A stretch of DNA of 64,000 bases. Origin: Paenibacillus sp. SC116. Its GTDB lineage: Bacteria; Bacillota; Bacilli; Paenibacillales; Paenibacillaceae. The notes below the pieces were generated by a model that was given only the letters and a program-made list of their open reading frames with translations, had not been told where the DNA came from and searched no databases. Where the stretch lies: assembly GCF_024733555.1 (NCBI RefSeq), contig NZ_JANIOF010000006.1, forward strand, positions 222,947-286,946. The letters are read 5' to 3'. The position numbers and the translations under genes were made by a program. Below, piece by piece: positions 37,760 through 46,342 of this stretch (the stretch's first letter is position 1; every line of letters begins with the position of its first letter).

Positions 37760-39145
37760 TTGAAGACAATGGAGCATATCCATTTTATCGGCATTGGGGG
37801 CTACGGCATGAGTGCCATCGCTCGAGTGATGCTGGAAATGGGATACACGGTCACCGGATCGGATGTTGCCAAGCAAGAGCTTACAGATAAGTTGGAGAAA
37901 AAGGGGGCTACGGTTCATATCGGCCATGACGAACGTTATGTGCAAGAGGCAGATATGGTCGTATACTCTACAGCTTGTCCAAAAGATAATGTTGAACGTG
38001 TAGCGGCAAAAGAACGAAATATTCCGGTTCTACATCGCTCGGAAATGTTGGCGCGTTTGTTGAATGCCAAAAAAGGTATTGCTGTTGCAGGTGCTCATGG
38101 CAAGACGACAACGTCTTCCATGATCGCATTAGTGTTAGAGCGCTGCGGGGTTGACCCTACTTTCATCATTGGTGGAGAAGTAACGAACTTGGGTACGAAT
38201 GCTAAGGCAGGCGAAAGTGATTACGTCGTTGCTGAGGCAGATGAAAGTGACGGTACGTTCTTGGCTTATTACCCGAATATTGCGGTCGTAACCAATATTG
38301 AAGCAGATCATTTAGAGAACTATGGCGGAGATTTTGAGCGCTTGAAGCAAGCGTATGTTCAATTTTTGAGCCAGGTAGAGGAATCCGGGGCTGCTGTATT
38401 GTGTTCAGATGATCCTATCGTTAAAGAAATGATACCTGCTGTTCGTTCGCATATTGTTACTTATGGAATCGAGCAAGGTGCTGACTATCAAGCAGTAGAT
38501 ATCGAAGCAGATGATCGTCAAATGTTCTTTACGGTTAAACGTGGCGAAAGTGTACTAGGTCGAGTGGAATTATCAGTGCCAGGTCAACATAATGTGTTGA
38601 ATGCGATGGCTACACTCGTTGTATGTATGCAGGCTGGCGTGCCATTCGAAGAGGCTGCTGCTGCGATAACTGAATTTACTGGGGCGAAGCGCCGCTATCA
38701 AATAATCGGTCAAGTGAATGATATTACTGTTGTTGATGACTATGCTCATCACCCTACTGAAATTGAAGCGACGCTGTTGGCTGCGAAAGCTTCGGGTAAG
38801 CGTATTGTTGCTGTATTCCAGCCACAACGTTATTCTCGAACGTATTTCTTGTTCGATCAGTTTAGCTGCGCTTTTGGTGGAGCTGATGAAGTTATCATCA
38901 CGGATATTTATTCTCCAGCTGGTGAGAAGCAGATCGAAGGAGTTAACTCTGCGAAACTGACGGAGCGTGTCCGTGAACTATCCAATTCCAATGTTCACTA
39001 CATTCCTACAAAGGAAGAAGTGGTCCAGCATTTGCAGCAATCCGTTAAGCCAGGTGACATCGTGTTAACGATGGGCGCAGGGGATATTTGGCGAGTAGCT
39101 GTTCAGTTTGCTGAATATATTAAACAAGGCAATTCGTCCTCATAA
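37760..39145 (+). CDS. murC: UDP-N-acetylmuramate--L-alanine ligase
   Basis: Adds L-Ala to UDP-MurNAc, the first peptide step of peptidoglycan synthesis. 461 residues. GIGGYGMS (10-17) binds UDP, AGAHGKTTTSS (about 109-119) binds ATP, EADESDGTF and NIEADHLENYG are the catalytic blocks, and DDYAHHPTEI opens the C-terminal domain. The start is uncertain: TTG 37760 with GGTGAG upstream is preferred; GTG 37754 and ATG 37769 are alternatives in frame. A strong terminator follows. Confidence 0.93.
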   Translation: MKTMEHIHFIGIGGYGMSAIARVMLEMGYTVTGSDVAKQELTDKLEKKGATVHIGHDERYVQEADMVVYSTACPKDNVERVAAKERNIPVLHRSEMLARLLNAKKGIAVAGAHGKTTTSSMIALVLERCGVDPTFIIGGEVTNLGTNAKAGESDYVVAEADESDGTFLAYYPNIAVVTNIEADHLENYGGDFERLKQAYVQFLSQVEESGAAVLCSDDPIVKEMIPAVRSHIVTYGIEQGADYQAVDIEADDRQMFFTVKRGESVLGRVELSVPGQHNVLNAMATLVVCMQAGVPFEEAAAAITEFTGAKRRYQIIGQVNDITVVDDYAHHPTEIEATLLAAKASGKRIVAVFQPQRYSRTYFLFDQFSCAFGGADEVIITDIYSPAGEKQIEGVNSAKLTERVRELSNSNVHYIPTKEEVVQHLQQSVKPGDIVLTMGAGDIWRVAVQFAEYIKQGNSSS

Positions 39146-39152
39146 AGTTGAT

Positions 39153-39192
39153 AACTGCGTCATTTTCTTACGAGAAAGTGGCGCAGTTTTTT
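39153..39192 (+). terminator. Terminator after murC
   Basis: AACTGCGTCATTTTC (39153-39167) and GAAAGTGGCGCAGTT (39174-39188) form a 15-bp stem with two wobbles, followed by T to 39192. Confidence 0.9.
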
Positions 39193-39221
39193 GATTCATC
39201 AATGATTCGTAGAGGTGTAAC

Positions 39222-40085
39222 ATGCTGCAATGGCTGCGCAATAGGATTGAACTTTGGAGAGACTTTCCTATGCATAATGGTTATGTTGTAGGTGGTCGTT
39301 ATCGAATTGAGCATTGTATTGGTATGGGTAGTTACGGCATTACTTATAAATCAATAGATCTGGAAACAGATAAGATATATCTCCTTAAACAGCACAAACC
39401 TAGTAAAGGGAAGCTTGGTGCCAAGTTGTTGAAGAAAGAAGCTAAGCATTTGAATCTGATTCAACATACTAATATTCCAAATTGTATTCACACATGGGAA
39501 GAGAACGGGAGAAGCTTTCTTGTCATGGATTTTATAGAAGGGTCAAATGTGGAGCAGATGCTGGACGGTGGGCAGTACTCCTTCTCTGAATTGGAGGCAC
39601 TGGTAGTCATTGAGCGTATTGCGGCACTCATCGTAGAAGTTCATCGAGTAGGTTTGATTCATATGGATGTTCGTATTCCAAATGTGTTGATACAGGGTGA
39701 GCAAGTTTATTTAATAGACTTTGGCCTTTCTCGTCAGTATAGCGAACAGAGGGAAGAAGCAGTACGTCAAGAGAAGCCAGACCGTACCTCGCTGTTGTTG
39801 ACTCCTGAGTATAGTCAGGGGGATGACTTTAAACAAAGAATGAGACGTATACATCCGAGCAGTGATTGGTATGCGCTTGGGCACTTTCTTCTATTTTTAC
39901 TCTACTCCTCATACGAGGCCGACGAAGACCAAGAGGAGCGGTGTTGGTCAGAGGAATTGGACATGCATCCGGAGACAAAGGTTTTGATGCATATGTTGTT
40001 GACAGCAAATGAAACCTTTGATGATATGGTATACATGTCACAAATAGAACAATCGATTGCCGCTATTAAATCATCATCTTTGTAG
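39222..40085 (+). CDS. Hanks-type Ser/Thr protein kinase
   Basis: 287-residue cytoplasmic eukaryotic-like kinase domain, no membrane helix or sensor domain. All core elements are in place: glycine loop GMGSYG (34-39), beta-3 lysine Lys56 (LLKQ), helix C Glu73, catalytic loop HMDVRIPN (His147, Asp149, Arg151, Asn154) and DFG (166-168). The catalytic loop departs from the common HRDLKPxN (Met for Arg, Arg for Lys) but keeps the essential Asp and Asn, so activity is plausible. AGAGGTG precedes the ATG. It is convergent with a tiny CotG-like gene and lies beside spoIIB, which suggests a role in sporulation; that is inference. Confidence 0.85.
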   Translation: MLQWLRNRIELWRDFPMHNGYVVGGRYRIEHCIGMGSYGITYKSIDLETDKIYLLKQHKPSKGKLGAKLLKKEAKHLNLIQHTNIPNCIHTWEENGRSFLVMDFIEGSNVEQMLDGGQYSFSELEALVVIERIAALIVEVHRVGLIHMDVRIPNVLIQGEQVYLIDFGLSRQYSEQREEAVRQEKPDRTSLLLTPEYSQGDDFKQRMRRIHPSSDWYALGHFLLFLLYSSYEADEDQEERCWSEELDMHPETKVLMHMLLTANETFDDMVYMSQIEQSIAAIKSSSL

Positions 40086-40128
40086 CAACTTTCTAGTTGT
40101 TATCCGCATATTATATATAGGATGATGT

Positions 40129-40164
40129 GAAAACACCGCCAGAAACCATTCTAGCGGTGTTTTC
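40129..40164. terminator. Bidirectional terminator between the kinase and the CotG-like gene
   Basis: GAAAACACCGC (40129-40139) and GCGGTGTTTTC (40154-40164) form a perfect 11-bp stem with A4/T4 at its base, lying between two converging genes. Confidence 0.75.
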
Positions 40165-40265
40165 TATACGAGAAGCTAAACGCTTACTCATAAATAAGAT
40201 TGATTTTTAAAGATAATTCCAGCTTCCTCGCTGGCTCACAACCTTATACAGTCTATTCTTACTTG

Positions 40266-40463
40266 TTAACTAGAAAAATAACTGCTGAAGCTTTTGGAAC
40301 TGCGCTTATAGTGCTTATGTCCATACTTGTGAGATTTATGGCTGTGAGTTGGGGCGTAATGCTTGCGCTTTTTGTAATGAGAGCTGCTGCTGTAATACAC
40401 GCGATGAGACGATTTCTTGCCCATTAGGGAGTAAAGAAAGCGTTTGATCATTTGTTTAATCAC
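40266..40463 (-). CDS. Small Ser/Lys/His/Tyr-rich protein, CotG-like spore coat candidate
   Basis: 65 residues with 16 Ser, 12 Lys, 4 Arg, 8 His, 8 Tyr and no acidic residue. The middle carries HSHKSHKYGHKHYKRSSKS, which recalls the SHKK repeats of Bacillus CotG. A perfect AGGAGGT lies 7 bases before the GTG start on the - strand, and the gene ends before a shared bidirectional terminator, so I take it as real. A CATAACGTA element upstream fits a SigK -10. The overlapping + strand frame (40200-40427) lacks a ribosome binding site. Coat location is inferred from composition and context. Confidence 0.65.
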   Translation of the reverse strand: MIKQMIKRFLYSLMGKKSSHRVYYSSSSHYKKRKHYAPTHSHKSHKYGHKHYKRSSKSFSSYFSS

Positions 40464-40524
40464 AATAAGTACCTCCTCTAAGATGGTAGGATCGTTATTC
40501 TTTTACGTTAACTTTATGTAATAC

Positions 40525-40533
40525 TACGTTATG
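40525..40533 (-). promoter_or_regulatory. SigK-like -10 element of the CotG-like gene
   Basis: On the - strand the bases read CATAACGTA, an exact fit to CATAnnnTA, about 60 bases before the GTG start. No AC at the usual -35 spacing is seen, so this is weak support; a regulator such as GerE could substitute. Confidence 0.35.
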
Positions 40534-40686
40534 AAGAACAATCCGTTTCTTCATTTTATACGAAGCTTGTACTGTTGTCTCTAACTCTATCTACTTTTAC
40601 TAGATTGTCGTGCGAATCGTTCTATTTCATATCAATCTATCATATATCTTGAAGTAACAACGACTTGAAGAAGGATGGTGGATGGG

Positions 40687-42054
40687 ATGGAACGGTCGAG
40701 TAAGATGACATTCCGTTTTAAGGAGCAATCTAACGATCATTCTAGTGGACAACCTGATATGGATAAAGCTATACAGTCTTTAGATAATAAAGATTCGCAA
40801 TCAGGGGTGGAATGGAGTGAATGGCTATCTCTTCCCAAGGAGGAGGAGAACTCTTCTCATGTGGCAGTCGTAGTGGAAGAGGAGAATGAAAAAAAGGAAG
40901 ATCGAGAGATTGAACAGTTGGAACGCATCATTCGAGATAGTGGACAAGATACGAAAGTGATAGATATTCAGCTCGAACCATCTCTTCTCGATCCTGCGAG
41001 TCACTCTTCTACGACAGAAGGAGATTGGGTGTGGTCTTCGGCGCTCTCAACTTCTGAACATGTGTCTGGCCAAAATGAGCGAAACCAACCATTGTCCAAC
41101 TCAGATGATCAAGGGGAAGAGTTAGCTAGTGAACATTGGCATACCCCTCATCGTGCTCGTGCTTCTGCTTGGAAACTAATTGCATCCATTGCAGGTGCGA
41201 TTGCAACAGGAGCAACGTTTGGTTTCATTGCGTTGTCTTTATTTACAGGAGAAGTGCGTGTACCTGAAGTGAATCCGGCTATTCCTGCTATGGGAGCACT
41301 TGAGGAGCAGAGTGCTAATACGGCTGACTCGAATAAAGCCACTGGATCATCTAAGTCGCCTGTGGAGATTAAAGAAGGTGCATCGACTAGCGGCGGTACA
41401 TCAGTGTCGGTCAACATTCCTGCACGGTCGATTTATGTGCTCCAATACGGGGTATTTAAACAAGCAGAGGGTGCAAAGGCTGCTGCTGCGGAGCTGAATG
41501 AGCTTGGTTTGGCTGGGGTGGATGTGCAGCTTGGTGGAGAAGGACAGCATAGAGTATATGCTGCTGTTGCAAGCAAACGAGAGGAAGCTATGCTGTTAAG
41601 CGATGCGATGAAGAACAAGCAACTGCAAATGTATGTGAGCAGCATGGAGCGCCCAGAGACAAAGCAGCTTGTTTTTGCTGGCGATGGAAAACAGATGGAG
41701 GAGTTCATTCGCTCTTCTGATGAGGTACAAGACTGGTTGTTGACTCAGTCTGTAACGGCTATTCAAGCAGCGGGTCTGTCTTCTGGAAAGGCTAATTCTT
41801 TCGACAAGGCAGCTACGGATAAGCTTCGTAATGAACACTTGAAGTGGACGCAAGCTGGTGAGCTTATTCAGAAAGGTCAGAACGTTGAAGCGGAAAAGAC
41901 GTGGATTAAGATGGTCCAAGCCATGAACACAGCGATTAGTGCGGTCAACGAGTATAATAAGTATGCTGCGTCATCACAGCTTTGGAATATTCAACAATCG
42001 CTTATTCGATATTCTTTGCTGGAACAACAGTGGCTTAAGCAGCTTCAAGCCTGA
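40687..42054 (+). CDS. spoIIB: SPOR-domain membrane protein, SpoIIB-like
   Basis: 455 residues: long acidic, low-complexity cytoplasmic N-terminus, one membrane helix (about 164-188, WKLIASIAGAIATGATFGFIALSLF), a Ser/Gly linker, then a SPOR domain (about 246-320, YVLQYGVFKQAEGAKAAAAELNELG) and a helical C-terminal extension. SPOR domains bind septal denuded glycan. Position right before maf-radC-mreB is that of spoIIB in B. subtilis, whose product aids engulfment; the name rests on this synteny plus domain layout. ATG 40687 is preferred; an in-frame ATG at 40675 overlaps the likely ribosome binding site AAGGATGGTGG. Confidence 0.75.
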   Translation: MERSSKMTFRFKEQSNDHSSGQPDMDKAIQSLDNKDSQSGVEWSEWLSLPKEEENSSHVAVVVEEENEKKEDREIEQLERIIRDSGQDTKVIDIQLEPSLLDPASHSSTTEGDWVWSSALSTSEHVSGQNERNQPLSNSDDQGEELASEHWHTPHRARASAWKLIASIAGAIATGATFGFIALSLFTGEVRVPEVNPAIPAMGALEEQSANTADSNKATGSSKSPVEIKEGASTSGGTSVSVNIPARSIYVLQYGVFKQAEGAKAAAAELNELGLAGVDVQLGGEGQHRVYAAVASKREEAMLLSDAMKNKQLQMYVSSMERPETKQLVFAGDGKQMEEFIRSSDEVQDWLLTQSVTAIQAAGLSSGKANSFDKAATDKLRNEHLKWTQAGELIQKGQNVEAEKTWIKMVQAMNTAISAVNEYNKYAASSQLWNIQQSLIRYSLLEQQWLKQLQA

Positions 42055-42065
42055 TATACTATAGA

Positions 42066-42101
42066 AAATCCGATCAACTTAAAAGAATGTTGATCGGATT
42101 T
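42066..42101. terminator. Terminator after spoIIB
   Basis: AAATCCGATCAAC (42066-42078) and GTTGATCGGATTT (42089-42101) form a perfect 13-bp stem; the T run is short on the + strand. Confidence 0.7.
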
Positions 42102-42134
42102 GAAAGACAGGATAAGATGTGTAAGACTGGTCGT

Positions 42135-42163
42135 TTGTCAACTGGCAGAAGAGAACGTATAAT
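42135..42163 (+). promoter_or_regulatory. SigA-type promoter of maf
   Basis: TTGTCA (42135-42140), exact 17-base spacer, TATAAT (42158-42163). One of the best promoter matches in the window. It probably drives maf and radC. Confidence 0.8.
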
Positions 42164-42181
42164 AAAGAAAGGTGTCAAAAA

Positions 42182-42799
42182 ATGGAGAACACATTAGACA
42201 ATCCTCATGACAATCCACTTCTCGTACTTGCATCGACATCTCCGCGTCGGCAAGAGCTCATTCATGCGCTCCAATTGCCTGTCGAGGTTGAGCCGAGTAA
42301 TGAGGACGAGACAGTAGATATCCATTGGGCACCATATGAGACGGTTGAGCAGTTAGCGCTGCGTAAGGCATCATCTGTTGCACGAGCGCGCCGTGCTCGC
42401 GGTGAGCGTGGCCTCGTAATAGGTGCGGATACAATCGTCGTCTTGAGAGATACGATTCTAGGGAAGCCTGAGAATGAAGCGGATGCATTCCGCATGTTAT
42501 CGGCACTTCAGAATGAAGTGCATGAAGTGTACACCGGAGTTGCTATTATCGACACATTGACAGGTGTAGAACTAGTTCGGCATCGTAAGACAGCTGTATG
42601 GATGAGACCGCTGAGTTCAGAGCAGATCACTCGGTATATCGCATCAGGAGAACCAATGGACAAGGCTGGTTCGTACGGCATTCAAGGATTAGGTGCTGCT
42701 CTAGTTGATCGAATTGAAGGATGTTATTTCAACGTCGTAGGTTTGCCGATTTCTTTACTAGCTGATATGTTGAAGGTGTATGGCATCGAGAAGCCTTAA
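42182..42799 (+). CDS. maf: Maf-family nucleoside triphosphate pyrophosphatase
   Basis: 205-residue house-cleaning dTTP/UTP pyrophosphatase; Maf of Bacillus also affects septation. The signature ASTSPRRQEL is at 17-26, GADTIVV with Asp83 follows, then KPENEADAFRML and the GSYGIQGLGA block. AAAGGTG precedes the ATG. A slightly longer N-terminus (MENTLDNPHDNP) than usual. First gene after a strong promoter, followed by radC. Confidence 0.93.
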   Translation: MENTLDNPHDNPLLVLASTSPRRQELIHALQLPVEVEPSNEDETVDIHWAPYETVEQLALRKASSVARARRARGERGLVIGADTIVVLRDTILGKPENEADAFRMLSALQNEVHEVYTGVAIIDTLTGVELVRHRKTAVWMRPLSSEQITRYIASGEPMDKAGSYGIQGLGAALVDRIEGCYFNVVGLPISLLADMLKVYGIEKP

Positions 42800-42904
42800 A
42801 GTAGCAGTAAGTTCGCACTCAAATAGGTGCTGCTGGCATAATGTGATGCAAAGTAATTGAAATATGAAATGCTGACACATGTTGTGAGCGGAGGAGGAAA
42901 TTAA

Positions 42905-43591
42905 TTGTCTCAAGCACCAATGCTTCGTGACCTCCCCCTTGAAGACCGACCTAGAGAGCGCATGATACGATCAGGGGCTGAGGCGCTAAGTCACGCCGAG
43001 CTATTAGCTATTTTACTTCGTACAGGTACACGCAATGAATCAGCGTTGTTGCTGGCTCAGCGCATTTTGAATCGAACTGGAAGTTTGAGAAGCCTTGGGG
43101 ATATGTCTGTATATGAACTTACGCAAATACGTGGGATTGGGACTGCGAAGGCTGTTCAGCTAAGAGCTAGTTTGGAACTTGGCCGTCGTATGGCGCAAAC
43201 ACGTACATCGGAAGATCCTTTTATCAGACGACCGCAAGATGCTGCTGATATGGTTATGGAGACGATGCGGCATTATAAGCGAGAGCATTTTATGTGTCTA
43301 TACTTAAATACGAAGAACCGAGTGCTTGCTCAAGAAACGATATCTATCGGAACGCTTGATGCGTCACTCGTGCACCCACGCGAAGTATTTCGCGCCGCTA
43401 TGAAGTACGGATGTGCCTCTATCATATGCTTGCATAATCATCCGAGTGGCGATCCGACACCGAGCCAAGAGGATATTCTAATTACCCGTAGACTAATGGA
43501 AGCGGGCGAACTTATTGGTATTGAAGTGCTGGATCATCTTGTCATCGGAGATAATCGCTATGTAAGTTTGAAGGAACAGGGGTACATGTAA
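42905..43591 (+). CDS. radC: RadC family JAB/MPN domain protein
   Basis: 228 residues: helix-hairpin-helix (about 74-83, IRGIGTAKA) and a C-terminal JAMM-type metal site HNHPSGDPTPSQED with His177, His179, Ser181 and Asp190. Named after E. coli radC, but a repair role is not established; its biochemical activity is unclear. TTG start after GGAGGAGG. Between maf and mreB, as in most Bacilli. Confidence 0.93.
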   Translation: MSQAPMLRDLPLEDRPRERMIRSGAEALSHAELLAILLRTGTRNESALLLAQRILNRTGSLRSLGDMSVYELTQIRGIGTAKAVQLRASLELGRRMAQTRTSEDPFIRRPQDAADMVMETMRHYKREHFMCLYLNTKNRVLAQETISIGTLDASLVHPREVFRAAMKYGCASIICLHNHPSGDPTPSQEDILITRRLMEAGELIGIEVLDHLVIGDNRYVSLKEQGYM

Positions 43592-43635
43592 TATAATAGG
43601 TAAGATTGAAGGAACTATAAAGGAGATTTGACAGC

Positions 43636-44670
43636 ATGTTTGGTGGTTTTACGAAAGACTTAGGGATTGATTTGGGAACTGCAAATACACTTGTATATGT
43701 ACGTGGAAAAGGTGTAGTCGTGCGCGAGCCATCTGTTGTCGCAATTCGTACTGACTCCAAGACGATTGAAGCAGTAGGAGAATCAGCGAAGAAGATGATC
43801 GGACGCACACCGGGGAACATCCGTGCGATCCGCCCGATGAAAGACGGCGTTATCGCTGATTTTGATACAACTGCAACAATGATTAAATATTTTATTCGTC
43901 AAGCTCAGAAGCAGCGCTCGCTGTTTCCGCGCCATCCGAACGTAATGGTATGTGTGCCATCTGGTATTACGGCTGTAGAACAACGCGCTGTTGAAGATGC
44001 AACTAAGCAAGCTGGTGCGCGTGAAGCCTACACGATCGAAGAGCCATTTGCAGCAGCAATTGGTGCAGATCTTCCAGTATGGGAACCTACGGGCAGCATG
44101 GTTGTTGATATCGGTGGTGGTACAACAGAAGTAGCTGTCATTTCCCTTGGCGGTATCGTGACAAGCCGTTCTGTACGTGTAGCTGGTGACGAGATGGATG
44201 AAGCAATCATTCAATATATTAAGCGTCAATACAATCTTATGATCGGTGAACGTACTGCTGAACAATTGAAGATGGATATTGGTTCCGCTATGCCGACAGA
44301 AGAGAAAGACTCCATCGAGATTCGTGGACGCGATTTGCTGACTGGTTTGCCTAAGACGTTGTCTATTACGGGTGAAGAGATTACAGAAGCACTCTCCGAT
44401 ACAGTTAGTTCCATTATCGAAGCAGTTAAGGTAACACTTGAGAAGTGTCCACCAGAACTTGCAGCAGATATTATGGATCGCGGCATCGTACTTACAGGTG
44501 GTGGAGCGTTGCTTCGCAACTTGGACAAGTTGCTTGCTCGTGAAACTGGTATGCCAGTAATCGTGGCAGAGAATCCGCTTGATTGTGTAGCTATCGGTAC
44601 TGGGCGTGCATTGGATAACATTCATCTTTTCAAATCGCGCAGCAGCTCGGCACTTCGTTCTAAGCGATAA
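43636..44670 (+). CDS. mreB: Rod shape-determining protein MreB
   Basis: Actin-like ATPase forming membrane-bound filaments that guide lateral wall synthesis. 344 residues. Nucleotide motifs: phosphate 1 [15 protein letters not shown] (about 10-24), phosphate 2 [14 protein letters not shown] and the adenosine motif [24 protein letters not shown] precedes the ATG. First gene of the mreBCD set. The long antisense frame at 43783-44625 is a codon-bias artefact. Confidence 0.97.
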   Translation: MFGGFTKDLGIDLGTANTLVYVRGKGVVVREPSVVAIRTDSKTIEAVGESAKKMIGRTPGNIRAIRPMKDGVIADFDTTATMIKYFIRQAQKQRSLFPRHPNVMVCVPSGITAVEQRAVEDATKQAGAREAYTIEEPFAAAIGADLPVWEPTGSMVVDIGGGTTEVAVISLGGIVTSRSVRVAGDEMDEAIIQYIKRQYNLMIGERTAEQLKMDIGSAMPTEEKDSIEIRGRDLLTGLPKTLSITGEEITEALSDTVSSIIEAVKVTLEKCPPELAADIMDRGIVLTGGGALLRNLDKLLARETGMPVIVAENPLDCVAIGTGRALDNIHLFKSRSSSALRSKR

Positions 44671-44693
44671 GCAGAGGTTAGTTCCGCGTGGGG

Positions 44694-44724
44694 GTCCGGG
44701 TCAAATGTTATTTGGCTCGGACCT
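44694..44724 (+). other. 13-bp intercistronic hairpin between mreB and mreC
   Basis: GGTCCGGGTCAAA (from 44694) pairs with TTTGGCTCGGACC (to about 44724) with two wobbles and loop TGTTA. It has no T tract and lies 24 bases after the mreB stop. It could lower downstream expression or stabilise the mreB message. Confidence 0.6.
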
Positions 44725-44777
44725 CTATGTGCATGGACAAGGTAACGAAACGGCATTACGATGAGAAGGTGTTAACA

Positions 44778-45662
44778 CTGTTTAAGCTACTGGGTAATAA
44801 GCGATTGTTTATTTTGATGCTCGGACTTATTTTATTTATTGCATTGATGGGCTTTTCCCTAGGGAATAGAGGGAAGCTTACATGGGCGGAGAAGTTCGTT
44901 CATGATACGTCGTCATTTGTGCAGCAGTTGTTCTATCGACCGACTGCGGCTGTATCTGCTTTCTTTGAAAATGTGAGCAATTTAAGTGAAACCTATGAAG
45001 AGAACGAGCGCTTGAAAACTGCTTATGCTCACTATGTTCGTGATAAAGCTACGTTTAACCGCATCAAAGCGGATAATGAACGTTATGAAAAATTATTGAA
45101 ATTCACAGACCATCAGAAAGCCCAAAATAGTCCCTATGAATACCGAATTGCCCAAGTGACAGGACTCAATGTTGCCGATCCTTTTAATCAATCGTTGAAC
45201 ATTAATTTGGGCAGCAAGAACGGTGTCCAAAAGGGAATGCCTGTTATAGCAGTTGAAGGTGTTGTAGGTGTTATTAGCCATGTTTCGGAGTTCTCATCAT
45301 CTGTACAATTGTTAACAAATATTGATGAGAAATCCAGAGCGATTGCGGTAACCGTGCAGGGCAAGGAAAATAAGTCTTTCGGTATGATTGAGTCGTATGA
45401 TCATAGCAATAATACGTTTCTTATGACCCGTATTGAGGAAAATGATCCTTTGGAAGAAGGAGATGTCATCGTTTCTTCTGGACTTGGCGGCAAATTCCCG
45501 GCCGGACTTATTATCGGTAAGGTAATAAAACGTCAGGTTGGAGATATCGGATTAACACATACGGCTACCATTGAACCAGCAGCTACGTATCAGGATTGGC
45601 GTGAACTGTTCGTTGTTATTCCACCGAATACGGGGAATAGCAGTCAGGAGAATGGACAATGA
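44778..45662 (+). CDS. mreC: Rod shape-determining protein MreC, unusual start codon
   Basis: Single-pass membrane scaffold linking MreB to PBP2/RodA. Membrane helix (LFILMLGLILFIALMGFSLG), coiled coil, then the beta-barrel MreC domain (VTGLNVADPFNQSLNINLGSKNG and on). The N-terminus is a problem: the best ribosome binding site, AGAAGGTG (44764-44771), is 6 bases before CTG 44778, giving FKLLGNKRLF right after the initiator, which fits the family. In-frame alternatives are GTG 44688, ATG 44727 and ATG 44733, but they place a long non-family leader, two of them inside or near a hairpin. mreD overlaps the stop by ATGA. Confidence 0.88.
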   Translation: MFKLLGNKRLFILMLGLILFIALMGFSLGNRGKLTWAEKFVHDTSSFVQQLFYRPTAAVSAFFENVSNLSETYEENERLKTAYAHYVRDKATFNRIKADNERYEKLLKFTDHQKAQNSPYEYRIAQVTGLNVADPFNQSLNINLGSKNGVQKGMPVIAVEGVVGVISHVSEFSSSVQLLTNIDEKSRAIAVTVQGKENKSFGMIESYDHSNNTFLMTRIEENDPLEEGDVIVSSGLGGKFPAGLIIGKVIKRQVGDIGLTHTATIEPAATYQDWRELFVVIPPNTGNSSQENGQ

Positions 45663-46186
45663 ATCGAAATTGGATGATTCTATTTCTCTTAATCCTTTTC
45701 TTCATAGAGGGATCGGTAGTTCCGCATCTCATACCAGATGGCTGGTATGGGCGTATCGCTGTCCAATTCGTATTTGTAGTGGTGCTGTTTCACGGGGTAT
45801 ACGCTCATCGACATACGGCACTCTTAATGGGACTTGGCTTTGGGTTATTGCATGACATCGTTTATTATGGTCAGATAATTGGGCCGCATTCCTTTACGAT
45901 GGGGTTTCTAGGTTATTTGGCTGGTTATGTGTTCAATGTTCGCCATAAGACGATGGTCATGATGCTATTCGTCGTTCTTATAGGGAGTTTCTTATATCAA
46001 ACGATTATTTTTGGTATATATACGTTGTTTAGCCTGAGTCATTTCACCTATCAGCAAGCATTGTTGGATTATATTATTCCAAGCATGTTTGTGCAGCTTA
46101 TATTTGCACTTATCGTTTATGTACCGTTGCGTAAATGGTTCGACATGATTCAGGGTAACAATAAGAAAGATTCGGAAGAAGCATAG
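45659..46186 (+). CDS. mreD: Rod shape-determining protein MreD
   Basis: 175-residue polytopic membrane protein, about five helices, acting with MreC. FIEGSVVPHLIPDGW, HDIVYYGQIIG and GFLGYLAGYVF match the family. The ATG overlaps the mreC stop (ATGA), showing translational coupling. A short terminator follows before minC. Confidence 0.92.
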   Translation: MNRNWMILFLLILFFIEGSVVPHLIPDGWYGRIAVQFVFVVVLFHGVYAHRHTALLMGLGFGLLHDIVYYGQIIGPHSFTMGFLGYLAGYVFNVRHKTMVMMLFVVLIGSFLYQTIIFGIYTLFSLSHFTYQQALLDYIIPSMFVQLIFALIVYVPLRKWFDMIQGNNKKDSEEA

Positions 46187-46188
46187 AG

Positions 46189-46222
46189 AGCCGTCTCGGA
46201 CACTAGCTCTGGGACGGCTTTA
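46189..46222 (+). terminator. Imperfect terminator after mreD
   Basis: AGCCGTCTC (46189-46197) pairs with GGGACGGCT (46211-46219) with one wobble; the T tract is poor (TTAG). Confidence 0.45.
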
Positions 46223-46342
46223 GCCCTTTATAGGCGGGAGTATGCTAATCGCAATATGCGATGGCGAACAGAGGTTTTTACTTGGTCATGCAGGACTTCT
46301 CTCGTTCATCACGAAATAGAATCTTGTTGGGAGGGACGAACG

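Noticed and set aside
40200..40427. 75-residue + strand frame opposite the CotG-like gene
   Set aside because: No ribosome binding site; the - strand frame has a perfect one and a terminator.
43783..44625. 280-residue - strand frame opposite mreB
   Set aside because: Antisense artefact of mreB codon use; the sequence is Cys/His/Thr-rich and has no start signals.
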